Both the position numbers and the translations under genes were made by a program. Below the pieces are notes generated by a model. The model made no database searches. It saw only the letters and a program-made list of their open reading frames with translations, and was not told where the DNA came from. A stretch of 64,000 nt of DNA from NCBI GenBank assembly GCA_022565595.1, contig JAIUML010000003.1, positions 62,001 to 126,000 of the forward strand, read 5' to 3'. This document shows, piece after piece, positions 25,957 through 37,184 of the stretch (within the stretch, counting starts at the first letter, position 1; each line of letters begins with the position of its first letter). The DNA is from Saccharospirillum sp. Lineage in GTDB: Bacteria; Pseudomonadota; Gammaproteobacteria; Pseudomonadales; Natronospirillaceae.

Positions 25957-27066
25957 ATGATTCAAGTCACCCTGTCACGCGAAAGTTTACTCAAGCCTCT
26001 GCAACTGGTCGGGGGTGTAGTCGAAAAGCGTCAAACTCTGCCGGTATTATCGAACGTCTTGTTGGAAGTTGAAGGCAACCAATTGTCTTTAACGGGAACC
26101 GACCTCGAAGTGGAAATTGTCGGACGCGTGACGCTGATGGAAGCGGCCCAGGCCGGTGCCATTACGGTACCGGCGCGCAAGTTTCTTGATATTGTCAAAT
26201 CGTTGCCGGACGACGCCCTGATCAGTCTGGTACAAAATGAAGACAGAGTGGTGGTCAGTAGTGGCCGCAGCCGTTTTACTCTGGCGACATTGCCGGTTTC
26301 GGATTTCCCCAATGTAGAAGAAGAAGACGACAGCCTGTCGTTAACCATGCCACAGCAGACGCTGAAGCAGTTGATCGACGCGACCTCCTTCGCCATGGCG
26401 CAACAGGATGTACGTTACTACCTCAACGGCATGTTGCTTGAGTTGAATCAACATCAGGTCAAAACGGTTGCGACCGACGGCCATCGCCTGGCCTTGAGTT
26501 GCCGTGATGTGGATGGCTTGATGATACCCGAGCGTAAACAGGTGATTGTGCCGCGCAAGGGAATACTGGAGCTGAATCGCCTGATGAGCGAAGGCGATGC
26601 AACGGTCGAACTGGCCATCGGCCAGAATCATATTCGCGCCCGCACCGATTCCTTTACCTTCACTTCCAAACTCGTCGATGGCAAGTTCCCGGATTATGAG
26701 CGGGTTATTCCGCGCGGGGGAGACAAGGAAGTTGTGGGCGATCGTCAGGCATTGCGCGCCATCTTTAGCCGCGCGGCCATTCTCTCCAACGAAAAGTATC
26801 GCGGCGTGCGACTTTTGTTGAGTGAGAATAATCTGATGGTCAAGGCCAATAACCCAGAGCAGGAAGAAGCCGAGGTGAACCTCGAGATTGACTATCAGGG
26901 CCCCGAACTGGAAGTGGGTTTCAATGTCAGTTACCTGCTTGATGTCATGAATGTGGTGCCTGGTGAGCAGGTACGGCTGTTGATGGCGGATTCCAGCAGC
27001 AGTGCGCTGTTGAGTGATTTCGACGACGCAGCGTCTCAGTACGTTGTCATGCCGATGCGGCTCTGA
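25957..27066 (+). CDS. dnaN: DNA polymerase III beta sliding clamp
   Basis: Ring-shaped processivity clamp of 369 residues, with the DnaN start MIQVTLSRESLLKPLQLVGGVVEKRQTLPVLSNVLL and the C-terminal VMPMRL typical of gammaproteobacteria. The three-fold repeated fold is complete. It follows dnaA by 20 bases, with an AAAGGATGGATAAGGA ribosome-binding region. Confidence 0.98.
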   Translation: MIQVTLSRESLLKPLQLVGGVVEKRQTLPVLSNVLLEVEGNQLSLTGTDLEVEIVGRVTLMEAAQAGAITVPARKFLDIVKSLPDDALISLVQNEDRVVVSSGRSRFTLATLPVSDFPNVEEEDDSLSLTMPQQTLKQLIDATSFAMAQQDVRYYLNGMLLELNQHQVKTVATDGHRLALSCRDVDGLMIPERKQVIVPRKGILELNRLMSEGDATVELAIGQNHIRARTDSFTFTSKLVDGKFPDYERVIPRGGDKEVVGDRQALRAIFSRAAILSNEKYRGVRLLLSENNLMVKANNPEQEEAEVNLEIDYQGPELEVGFNVSYLLDVMNVVPGEQVRLLMADSSSSALLSDFDDAASQYVVMPMRL

Positions 27067-27090
27067 AGCCCCGGCTGAGTTCGGCCTTGC

Positions 27091-28182
27091 GTGACCATTA
27101 AACGCTTGTCGATCCAGGGTGTGCGCAACATCGCGCATACCCAGTTCAACCCCGGTCCCGGGGTTAACGTTTTCTTCGGTGCCAACGGTGCCGGCAAGTC
27201 ATCGGTGCTCGAAGCTGTTCATCTGGTCGCCATGGCCCGTTCCTTCAAGGTATCCCGCACCCGTACTCTGATTCGTGATGGTGAAGATCATTCGGTGGTC
27301 TTTGCCGAGCTTGAGGGTGGCACGCGCCTGGGCGTACAGCGCAACCGCGATGGCCATCACAGCATACGTATCAACGGTGAAAGCATCAGCCAGGCTTCTG
27401 AACTGGCAATGAGGCTGCCGTTGCAACTGATCCACAGTGACAGCTTCCTGTTGCTTGAGGGCACACCAGGGCACCGCCGTCAGTTTCTCGATTGGGGCAC
27501 CTTCCATCAGGACAATCGCTTTCACAGCCTGTGGCAGGATGCTCAAAAGAGCCTGAAAAACCGGAACTCCTTGTTGCGATCTGGTAGAATGGAAGCTTCT
27601 CAAATGGCGATCTGGCAGGCCGCCTTTGTTCAGGCAGCCGAGGCGATGGACCAGCAACGACAGCGCTATCTCGAAGGCTTTGTTCCGCGCTTTCACGAGA
27701 TTCTGGGGCAGTTGATTGAACTGCCGGAACTCAGAATCCACTATTACCGCGGCTGGGACAAGACACGCAGTTTGAACGATGTTCTAAACAGTCAGCTGGA
27801 ACGGGACATCAAATTGGGTTACACCCAGTCCGGCCCACAACGGGCCGACATGAGGGTCAAGATCAACAGCCAGATGGCCAGCGATGTATTGTCTCGCGGT
27901 CAGCAAAAACTGGTGGTTTGTGCCCTCAAGCTGGCGCAAAGCCTGTACTTCGAGGCCGAGCGCGGGCAAGCCGCTCTTTTTCTGGTGGACGATCTCCCCG
28001 CTGAACTGGACCGACAGCACATCGGCAGGTTAAGTACTCTGATGGAAGGGCTCAGCGGGCAGGTGTTCATGACCAGTGTAGAGCCTTCTTTATTGAAAGA
28101 TTTTTGGCATAGGCCGGAACGTGTTCGAGTGTTCCACGTGGAACAGGGTCAGGTTCAGCCGGCGGATGACTTGGAGCAATGA
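27091..28182 (+). CDS. recF: DNA replication and repair protein RecF
   Basis: SMC-like ATPase that helps load RecA at gaps. Walker A GANGAGKSS is near residue 35, the signature is SRGQQKLVVCALKLAQ, and the Walker B-like LVDDLPAELD follows. The GTG start at 27091 gives TIKRLSIQGVRNI. Length of 363 residues is standard. Its 3' end contains a perfect parS site (28130-28145), which fits the codons for VFHVEQ. Confidence 0.97.
   Translation: MTIKRLSIQGVRNIAHTQFNPGPGVNVFFGANGAGKSSVLEAVHLVAMARSFKVSRTRTLIRDGEDHSVVFAELEGGTRLGVQRNRDGHHSIRINGESISQASELAMRLPLQLIHSDSFLLLEGTPGHRRQFLDWGTFHQDNRFHSLWQDAQKSLKNRNSLLRSGRMEASQMAIWQAAFVQAAEAMDQQRQRYLEGFVPRFHEILGQLIELPELRIHYYRGWDKTRSLNDVLNSQLERDIKLGYTQSGPQRADMRVKINSQMASDVLSRGQQKLVVCALKLAQSLYFEAERGQAALFLVDDLPAELDRQHIGRLSTLMEGLSGQVFMTSVEPSLLKDFWHRPERVRVFHVEQGQVQPADDLEQ
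28130..28145. other. parS: parS centromere site 1 (ParB-binding palindrome)
   Basis: TGTTCCACGTGGAACA is a perfect 16-bp palindrome identical to the Pseudomonas-type parS consensus. It lies inside the recF coding sequence, about 3.7 kb from oriC. ParB bound here would spread and help segregate the origin. parA/parB are not in this window. Confidence 0.9.
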
Positions 28183-28186
28183 TTGA

Positions 28187-30601
<2,415 letters not shown>

Positions 30602-30615
30602 TCTTCTGGATCATG

Positions 30616-30643
30616 AAAAAGGCGCCCTGGTGGCGCCTTTTTT
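30616..30643 (+). terminator. Rho-independent terminator after gyrB
   Basis: AAAAAGGCGCC, a 5-base CTGGT loop and GGCGCCTTTTTT form an 11-bp stem with a six-T tail, starting 15 bases after the gyrB stop. The A-run on the left makes it bidirectional, so it may also end the minus-strand alkyltransferase-like transcript. Confidence 0.92.
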
Positions 30644-30687
30644 GTGTGAAGCTGAAAGTCGTACTGGACTGTCTCTTTGACTCGGGA

Positions 30688-30975
30688 TCAGGGCCAATAT
30701 AAGGCTTGAGGAAAACGGCCATTGGACTCGGGCAACAAACCTTCCTCGGCCAGGATCTGGTACTGACGCTGTGCCCCGGAATGATCGGAAATGCGCCGCT
30801 GGCTGTTGATCACGCGGTGCCAGGGTAGGGCACTGTCTTCTGGCAAGGAACGTAGCCAGGCTTGTACCTGGCGCACGTGGACACCGCTGAGCCGAGCCAG
30901 TTCACCATAGCTGGTGTAGTGCCCTTTGGGAACACTGGCCAGGGTCTGATAAAAGGCAGAACGTTTGTCGGTCAT
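30688..30975 (-). CDS. Alkyltransferase-like protein (MGMT family, active Cys replaced by Trp)
   Basis: A 95-residue protein of the Ada/MGMT DNA-binding domain family. It has the helix-turn-helix-like YTSYGELARLSG and the active-site loop reads P51-W-H-R-V instead of PCHRV, so it cannot accept an alkyl group. Such ATL proteins bind O6-alkylguanine and flag it for nucleotide excision repair. The start at 30975 is chosen because longer in-frame sequence runs through the parS site. It lies 37 bases downstream of the peroxiredoxin gene and may be co-transcribed. Confidence 0.9.
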   Translation of the reverse strand: MTDKRSAFYQTLASVPKGHYTSYGELARLSGVHVRQVQAWLRSLPEDSALPWHRVINSQRRISDHSGAQRQYQILAEEGLLPESNGRFPQALYWP

Positions 30976-30989
30976 TTGGGCTGTCCTGA

Positions 30990-31005
30990 TGTTCCACGTG
31001 GAACA
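30990..31005. other. parS: parS centromere site 2 (ParB-binding palindrome)
   Basis: A second exact TGTTCCACGTGGAACA, in the gap between the peroxiredoxin stop and the ATL start, 2.86 kb from the first copy and about 6.6 kb from oriC. Two identical 16-bp palindromes this close to the origin cannot be chance. Confidence 0.92.
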
Positions 31006-31012
31006 AGGTATT

Positions 31013-31504
31013 TCAGGCGCCTTGCTCAAGGGCATCAAGTACTGCCTCTGCACTGGAAACCTCAAACTGTCCTGGTGCTTCAACTTTTACCCAGGAGACT
31101 TTGCCATCATTGGCAATCAAGGCAAAACGTCGGGCCCTGACTCCCATACCTCGGCTAGTCAGATCCAGATCAAGACCGAGAGCACGTACAAAGTCGGCGT
31201 TACCATCGGCCAGCATATCAATGGCTTCTGCGTTCTGCGCTTTTCCCCAGGCCGACATCACAAAAGCATCATTAACGCTCAAGCAAATGATACGATCCAA
31301 CCCTCTGTTCTTGAGTTTATCGGCTAAAACAATAAAGCCGGGAAGATGAGACTCACTGCAGGTTGGGGTAAAAGCACCGGGCAAACCAAAAATGGCAACT
31401 TTTTGGCCTTTAAACAGGCTTTCAAAGCTTTCACTGACAGGGCCACCTTCGCCCATACGATAAAGTGTGACGTCTGGCAGGGTTTGGCCAATTTCAATAG
31501 ACAT
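31013..31504 (-). CDS. Peroxiredoxin, Prx5 subfamily
   Basis: Thiol peroxidase of 163 residues related to eukaryotic PRDX5 and bacterial hybrid Prx proteins. The peroxidatic cysteine is C49 in PGAFTPTCS, followed by HLPGF. It should reduce peroxides in the cytosol with glutathione/glutaredoxin or thioredoxin as donor. No fused glutaredoxin domain is present. Confidence 0.9.
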   Translation of the reverse strand: MSIEIGQTLPDVTLYRMGEGGPVSESFESLFKGQKVAIFGLPGAFTPTCSESHLPGFIVLADKLKNRGLDRIICLSVNDAFVMSAWGKAQNAEAIDMLADGNADFVRALGLDLDLTSRGMGVRARRFALIANDGKVSWVKVEAPGQFEVSSAEAVLDALEQGA

Positions 31505-31680
31505 AAAAAGGGACTCCGATTAAGGTACTTTGGCGTTTGTGAGCCGCATATCACACGAGTGTACTGTAATGGAATAAATACCCATGCCAGCAAGAGATTC
31601 CAAAGGCGTTGCTCGCTGGTTAGGGCATTTAGTCTGTTACAGTACACTAGAACCCACTAAACAGGTTCAGACTGGATTCA

Positions 31681-32205
31681 ATGATGTACGTATCAGACCC
31701 TATTATTGGTGCAATCGAGGTAGCCGACAACGTCGAAATGGCAAAAATCATTCGTTCTGGTCTGGCCGAGTACGGTGCCGATAGACCAGGCTTTGCATGG
31801 ACAGATCCGCAAGTGGATAGTCTGTGCGATGCCTATAAGGGCACCAACACAGCCTACTGGGTCGCTCGAGAACCGAATGGCAGGTTACTCGGCGGCTGCG
31901 GCATAGCCTCCCTTGCAGGTCTTCCAATTGTCGGGGAACTGCAGAAAATGTATCTGCTGCCGGAAGCAAGAGGCCGAGGTATAGGCCGTCGTTTACTGGA
32001 ACAGGCGCTGAACTTCAGCTGGGATCATTATTCATGGTGCTATCTGGAGACACTGAGTGCCATGGCTGACGCGGCGAGGTTATATCAACGAGCCGGCTTT
32101 ATGCGCCTGCCACAACCACTCGGTAACAGTGGTCATCATAGTTGCGACCATTGGTATTTGCTAGCGGCTGAAAGCGCTCGAAAAGTGCTTTCAGATGAGG
32201 CCTGA
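31681..32205 (+). CDS. GNAT family N-acetyltransferase
   Basis: A 174-residue acetyltransferase. The acetyl-CoA-binding motif is visible as KMYLLPEARGRGIGRRLLEQAL, and the C-terminal part has ARLYQRAGF. The substrate is unknown. Two ATG codons (31681 and 31684) are adjacent. It is divergent from the peroxiredoxin and lies 54 bases upstream of the hybrid kinase start. Confidence 0.85.
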   Translation: MMYVSDPIIGAIEVADNVEMAKIIRSGLAEYGADRPGFAWTDPQVDSLCDAYKGTNTAYWVAREPNGRLLGGCGIASLAGLPIVGELQKMYLLPEARGRGIGRRLLEQALNFSWDHYSWCYLETLSAMADAARLYQRAGFMRLPQPLGNSGHHSCDHWYLLAAESARKVLSDEA

Positions 32206-32259
32206 TCAGGACAAGTATAAACGTCTTGCTAATGAAGGAAGTGAACCAAGGGTGAATAC

Positions 32260-34602
32260 GTGACCTCTAGTGGTAGTCTGGCCCGGAAAATTCTGAGGCT
32301 GGTGATCAATTGCCTGATAGCCTTCTCGCTGGTCGGAATAGTGGCCGCTGCAGAAACGGCAGAACTGATTGATGACCATCCAGTCAGACTGGCTCCCTAT
32401 GTTGAGGTGCTTGAGGACGCGACTGGTCAGCTTTCTCCTTTCGATATACAGTTGCCCGAACTGGCAGATCGCTGGGTAAAAAATGAGTCTTCACGAGTCA
32501 ATAGAGGGTACAGTGGCTCCGTCATTTGGCTGAGATTCCAGCTTGACGCTGCGCAGTCCATTCATAAAGAGTGGGATCTGGTATTCGCCAACCCCTTGTT
32601 GGAATATCTCGATCTTTATCAGATTTTCGACGCCTCAGGTCCCAGACTGATCTATCGTGGCGGGATGTCACGTCCGTTCAATAGTCGTTCGCAAAATCAT
32701 CGTTATTTTATTGTACCTGTCAGTGTCTATCAGCCGACCACCTATCTACTTAGGCTGGAGTCTTCGCCTCTGACCCCGAGCACCATTACCGCCTACCCAT
32801 CAAACCAGTTCTGGACGCCCCTGCAGCAGGCGGACATCGTCAACTGGCTGTTTTACGGTGTCATCCTGGCCATGGTGTTCTATAACCTTTTCCTATTCTC
32901 AACCGTAAGGGATTTCAGTTACCTCTATTATGTGCTTTTTGTGTTCAGTTTTGGCACCTTGCATCTGTCACTGGACGGTTACCTCTACCAGTATCTCTGG
33001 CCACTGGAACGAGGTTATGACTTCAGAGTCAACTTCTGGCTGACGCATTTGACGGTCATCTTTGCCGGGCTCTTTATTGCGCACTTTATTGATTTGAAGC
33101 GCATTGCGCCGCGTTTGTTCTGGTTGCTTTTGCTGCTGGTGATGTTGCAGCCCGTGGGTATGGTTCTGGCGTATTTCTGGCCGAGAGACACCTACGCCAT
33201 GGTGCTCACCATCGCGCTCTATTTGAAGCTGATTACTGCCGTTCTGGTTGGTTTATACGCCTGGCGGAAAGGCATGCTGGCTGCCAAGTTCTTTGTGCTT
33301 GCCTGGCTGCTTTTTGCGATTGGCAACATCCTGTATTTGATGCTGCGCAGTGGTTGGCTGGACTTTGATCTGAATCCGATGTGGGCTTCTAAAACCGGTG
33401 GATTTGCCGAGGCCATGTTGCTCAGCTTTGCTCTGGCTCATCGAATTCGTGTTTTGCGCGATGATCGCGAGCGAGCCCGTATGCGAGCAGAAGCACAAAG
33501 CCAGTTTCTGGCTCAAGTCAGCCATGAGATCCGCACGCCCTTGAACGGAGTGCTGGGCATGACAGAGGTTCTCAGTCGTACCTCATTGAATGGCGAGCAA
33601 CGAGAATGCGTCAATCTCATACAGGGGTCTGGTCAATCCTTGATGAGTCTAATCAACGATATTCTCGACTATTCCAAACTCGAAGCCGGGAAGATGATAC
33701 TGCACCCGGATCGAATAGACCCAAGAAGCCTCACTGAGCAGCAGACCCAGTTATTTCAGTCTCAGGCTGAGCAGAAGGGGCTGACAATCAACCTGAGTAT
33801 TGCCGATGAAGTCCCGACCAGGGTGGTGTTGGACGTACAGAGATTGCGGCAAATTCTGTCAAACCTGCTCAGCAATGCTGTGAAGTACACTGAACAGGGC
33901 CGTATCGACATAGAGCTTAGCCTATTGACGCAACCTTCTCCCTGTTTGCTATGGCGTATCAAGGATAGCGGCATCGGGATTCCCGACGAAGCCCTTTCGA
34001 CTTTGTTTACACTCTATCAACAGGTTGAGGAGCATCGTCAAGCCTGGGCTGAAGGTACCGGCCTCGGTTTGGCCATTTGTCGAGACCTGGTAGAATTGAT
34101 GGATGGGAAAATTACGGTGCAAAGTGAAGTTGGCAAAGGGACGGAATTCAATGTCTGGATCCCGTTCGAGATGCAACTGCATCGTGATCTTTCAGAGGAC
34201 GGGACTTCACCCAATAGCACCAGGCTGTCAACACTGAATATTCTGGTAGCAGAAGACAACATGGTCAACCAGAGGGTGATTCAGGGCCTGCTCGAAAAGA
34301 TGGGGCACAAGGTGTTTCTGGTCAGTAACGGCCGTGAGGTAGTAGAGCACTATCAACAGGAAGACAGACATTGTGATGTTATTCTTATGGATTGTGAAAT
34401 GCCAGAGTTGGATGGCTATGCGGCAACGGAAGCCATTCGTAGATTTGAACACGAGCAAGGCTTGATGCCGATCCCGATAGTCGCATTAACGGCCCATGCA
34501 CTGGAGGACGTGCATCAGCGCTGTCTTAAGGCGGGGATGAACGAGTTCCTGACCAAGCCAATCAACACCCGTCGACTGGCCCGAGTACTGGACAGTCTTT
34601 AA
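32260..34602 (+). CDS. Hybrid sensor histidine kinase with 7TMR-DISM input
   Basis: Membrane sensor of 780 residues. A signal peptide or first helix (about 10-30) is followed by a periplasmic 7TMR-DISMED2 sensor (about 40-175) that may bind a carbohydrate or similar ligand, seven membrane helices (about 185-395), a HisKA domain with phospho-acceptor H422 (QVSHEIRTPLNG), an HATPase domain (NLLSNAVKYTEQG, GTGLGLAICRDLVELM) and a receiver domain with D711 in LMDCEMPELDG and LTKP. The GTG start at 32260 follows an AAGGG site; upstream ATGs are out of frame or blocked by a stop. No output domain or partner regulator is adjacent. Its end overlaps the convergent GGDEF gene by four bases. Confidence 0.9.
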   Translation: MTSSGSLARKILRLVINCLIAFSLVGIVAAAETAELIDDHPVRLAPYVEVLEDATGQLSPFDIQLPELADRWVKNESSRVNRGYSGSVIWLRFQLDAAQSIHKEWDLVFANPLLEYLDLYQIFDASGPRLIYRGGMSRPFNSRSQNHRYFIVPVSVYQPTTYLLRLESSPLTPSTITAYPSNQFWTPLQQADIVNWLFYGVILAMVFYNLFLFSTVRDFSYLYYVLFVFSFGTLHLSLDGYLYQYLWPLERGYDFRVNFWLTHLTVIFAGLFIAHFIDLKRIAPRLFWLLLLLVMLQPVGMVLAYFWPRDTYAMVLTIALYLKLITAVLVGLYAWRKGMLAAKFFVLAWLLFAIGNILYLMLRSGWLDFDLNPMWASKTGGFAEAMLLSFALAHRIRVLRDDRERARMRAEAQSQFLAQVSHEIRTPLNGVLGMTEVLSRTSLNGEQRECVNLIQGSGQSLMSLINDILDYSKLEAGKMILHPDRIDPRSLTEQQTQLFQSQAEQKGLTINLSIADEVPTRVVLDVQRLRQILSNLLSNAVKYTEQGRIDIELSLLTQPSPCLLWRIKDSGIGIPDEALSTLFTLYQQVEEHRQAWAEGTGLGLAICRDLVELMDGKITVQSEVGKGTEFNVWIPFEMQLHRDLSEDGTSPNSTRLSTLNILVAEDNMVNQRVIQGLLEKMGHKVFLVSNGREVVEHYQQEDRHCDVILMDCEMPELDGYAATEAIRRFEHEQGLMPIPIVALTAHALEDVHQRCLKAGMNEFLTKPINTRRLARVLDSL

Positions 34603-36029
34603 ACCGCCAGGGTGGTGCGGTTACGTCCGGCCTCCTTGCTTTGATACATGGCCTTGTCTGCTCTGTGCAGTACAAGGTCTGATGTTTCTTCATCTCTGTG
34701 CTGGGCGATGCCACTGGAAATGGTAATCTGCACGGGTTTTCCCTGAAAATTGAATGGGCACTGGCTGATGTGTACACGCATTTTATCCAGTGCCTGTTCT
34801 GCCTGTTCGAGATCCGTTTGCGGCAGAATCAGAATAAATTCTTCACCACCAAAACGAGCAAGATAGTCAGACTGACGTACCTGACTTTTCATTTCTTTTG
34901 CCAGAATTTTTAACACCTTGTCACCAGCCAGATGGCCAAACTCATCGTTGATGCGTTTGAAAAAATCAACATCGATCAGAGCGATACTGAGTGGCTGTTG
35001 GTAACGAACACTGCGCGCCATTTCCTCTTTAAGACGTTGATCAAACCCTTGCCTGTTGGGCAGTTGGGTTAATGGATCCCGCGTTGATAGCTCTCTTTCC
35101 AGCGCTACCTGCTTGATCAGGCTGAGGTTGTTTTCCTGCAGGGTTTTGAGCTGACTTGTCAGTTTCAGTTGATTGGCTTGCATCTTTGCCATGCGCGCAT
35201 CAGTCTGAGATTTGAAACTGACAATAACCTCGGTCAAGGTCTCCAGAGAAGCGTCAAGAGTATGCTGCAGCTGCTCTATACTGGTGGCTTTACCCAGCTC
35301 CTGCCGCGCTTTTTCCAGCTGCTCATTGACATTGCGATCCAGGGCCTGGTTCAGTTCATTCAGCTCGGCGACTGAATTCTGATCCTTCAGGATCAGTTCG
35401 TTTATTTGCCTGAGTTGTTCATTCAGCTTATTCAGATAGTATTCGAACTGGCCTTTTTCCTTATCCAGTCTTTTTTGAATCAGGATGATGGTCTCAGCAG
35501 CGAGCGAATCGAGGGTGGTCCAATCAGGTATGGGTTCGAGTTGCTTTGCCAGTGAACGCAAGGAGCCATCATCGTCGCCGAGGATGGCCAGAGTTCTCAG
35601 CAAGGTGATAAAACGCGAACACAATCGCTGGCGCAATCGAATCAGGGTCGTGTCGTCATCGTCGGGCAGACTGCCTGGCAGAGTTCGCAAGGCGTCGTCG
35701 AGCAGTCTTAGCTGGTCAAAGAGGTAAGCCGAGGGCTGTTGGATACTGTCATGTAATGCCCTGGATGCAGCACTGGAATTGAGCTCTACCAGAGCCTGAT
35801 AGAGTTGCTGCAGTTGGCCGATACTGTCTTCAGCAACCCGTTCGATCTGGTCGAACCGGTTGTCCGTGTACTCCAATGCCTGGCGAAATGTCTCGACATC
35901 AACCTGAGTTCGGTCTTTCAGCGTTTCCTTTACGGCATCCAGTGCATCGTTCAGTTCGGCATCAAGGCCACGCAGCATGATGGATAGATCCAACACGCCA
36001 CGTCTAAGCCATTCCTGTTGCTCGTTCAT
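34599..36029 (-). CDS. Diguanylate cyclase (GGDEF) with N-terminal helical domain
   Basis: A 476-residue soluble protein that should make c-di-GMP. Residues 1-300 are almost wholly helical with coiled-coil heptads and have no membrane segment or recognised sensor. The GGDEF domain starts near 310 (RDPLTQLPNRQGFD), with the active site GGEEF at 394-398 and an RxxD inhibitory site at 385-388, so feedback inhibition is expected. It overlaps the kinase gene end. A GCCGGT/ACCGGC hairpin (36044-36061) lies just upstream of its ribosome-binding site. Confidence 0.9.
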   Translation of the reverse strand: MNEQQEWLRRGVLDLSIMLRGLDAELNDALDAVKETLKDRTQVDVETFRQALEYTDNRFDQIERVAEDSIGQLQQLYQALVELNSSAASRALHDSIQQPSAYLFDQLRLLDDALRTLPGSLPDDDDTTLIRLRQRLCSRFITLLRTLAILGDDDGSLRSLAKQLEPIPDWTTLDSLAAETIILIQKRLDKEKGQFEYYLNKLNEQLRQINELILKDQNSVAELNELNQALDRNVNEQLEKARQELGKATSIEQLQHTLDASLETLTEVIVSFKSQTDARMAKMQANQLKLTSQLKTLQENNLSLIKQVALERELSTRDPLTQLPNRQGFDQRLKEEMARSVRYQQPLSIALIDVDFFKRINDEFGHLAGDKVLKILAKEMKSQVRQSDYLARFGGEEFILILPQTDLEQAEQALDKMRVHISQCPFNFQGKPVQITISSGIAQHRDEETSDLVLHRADKAMYQSKEAGRNRTTLAV

Positions 36030-36043
36030 TCAAGCCTCTTGTG

Positions 36044-36125
36044 GCCGGTATTCTAACCGGCGAGATGATTCGGTAGGGGGCCTGGTCGTCACGATACTGG
36101 CCTGAATACCAGAATAGCCCCTACC
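36044..36125. other. Hairpin-rich intergenic segment
   Basis: GCCGGT/ACCGGC (36044-36061) forms a small stem upstream of the GGDEF start, and GGTAGGGG (36072-36079) pairs with CCCCTACC (36118-36125) around a nested CTGG/CCAG stem. The outer structure may mark the 3' end of the minus-strand nuclease transcript; the T-tract is missing. Confidence 0.35.
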
Positions 36126-36267
36126 AACATGGGGTTACTCCTGGCACCACTGTGCAGTATAGCCTGACAATCGTTTTTTGCCTGAAGCTTCTTTTTGCTG
36201 TTGATCGCAGATCGGTAACACCCCCATTGGCGTTGCCAAGCAGTGAGCTCCGGCCGGCAGTAACGCA

Positions 36268-37089
36268 CTAATGCAATTCTACATTCCCGGGCAGTTCGAT
36301 TTCCAAGGCAACAGGCAGATGATCCGACAGTGGAAAGTCGAGTACCCCGACTCGGGTAATGTTCAGGTGATTGCTGACCAGGATGTGATCCAGGCAGCGC
36401 TGAGGCTGCCAACTGGGAAAGGTGGCCCGCGCATGGGCCGCCTTCAAGCCACAGCTGCTCAGCGGAGAGTCGGTCAGTAAGCGACTGGTATGAGTGTTCA
36501 TGTCGCCCATCAGCACTACATGAGGATAGCGCTGGATCAGGTGGCTGACAAAGCGCAATTGCTGGTCCTGGCCCTTCTTGCTGAGCGCCAGGTGCATCAT
36601 CACCAGCAGCAAAGGATCTCTGGTGCCAAACTGGACAGCAATGGCACCACGGCCGCGCAGGCCGGGCAAGGCATGAGTTTCGATGGCGATGGGATGATAA
36701 CGGCTGATGACCCCATTGCTGTGTTGAGCCAGTCGACCGAGATTGCGATTCAACTGTTGGTACCAGTAAGGCTGACCGGCCAGGTTGGCAAGATATTCGA
36801 TCTGATTGATAAAGTGACTGCGAAAACTGCCGCCATCGGCCTCCTGCAAGGCGACCACGTCAAAATGCTTGATCAGGTTTCCGATACGCTGCAAGTTCTG
36901 TAGGCGACTGCGACTGGGCCAGAGATGTTGCCAGGACTTGTACAAATAGTCCTGATAATGCCGCGTGTGAATACCGACCTGCATGTTGTAGCTGAGCAAT
37001 GTCAGATGATTGGGGTTCTGCTTATGGAGGAAGTCGTCGGGAGGGCACAGCTGGACCGGAAAATGGGTGCGGCTAGCCTTGGTGGTCAT
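36268..37089 (-). CDS. Endonuclease/exonuclease/phosphatase family protein
   Basis: A 273-residue EEP-superfamily hydrolase (the DNase I/ApeI/sphingomyelinase fold). It shows LTLLSYNMQVG, VVALQEADGG (metal-binding Glu), VLMGDMNTH, LDHILVS and SDHLPVALEI, so the metal and catalytic residues are complete. There is no signal peptide. The ATG at 37089 has GGAGAG just upstream. The natural substrate is not predictable from sequence; similar genes beside dsbA are known in Pseudomonas relatives. Confidence 0.85.
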   Translation of the reverse strand: MTTKASRTHFPVQLCPPDDFLHKQNPNHLTLLSYNMQVGIHTRHYQDYLYKSWQHLWPSRSRLQNLQRIGNLIKHFDVVALQEADGGSFRSHFINQIEYLANLAGQPYWYQQLNRNLGRLAQHSNGVISRYHPIAIETHALPGLRGRGAIAVQFGTRDPLLLVMMHLALSKKGQDQQLRFVSHLIQRYPHVVLMGDMNTHTSRLLTDSPLSSCGLKAAHARATFPSWQPQRCLDHILVSNHLNITRVGVLDFPLSDHLPVALEIELPGNVELH

Positions 37090-37184
37090 GGTGCTCTCTC
37101 CGCTATTCTTTGATGATCGCGCCTCACAGACCTGATATAGGCGGGGGCCATGACCGACCCCCGGGGTGTTTCGGCAGCGGGCTT

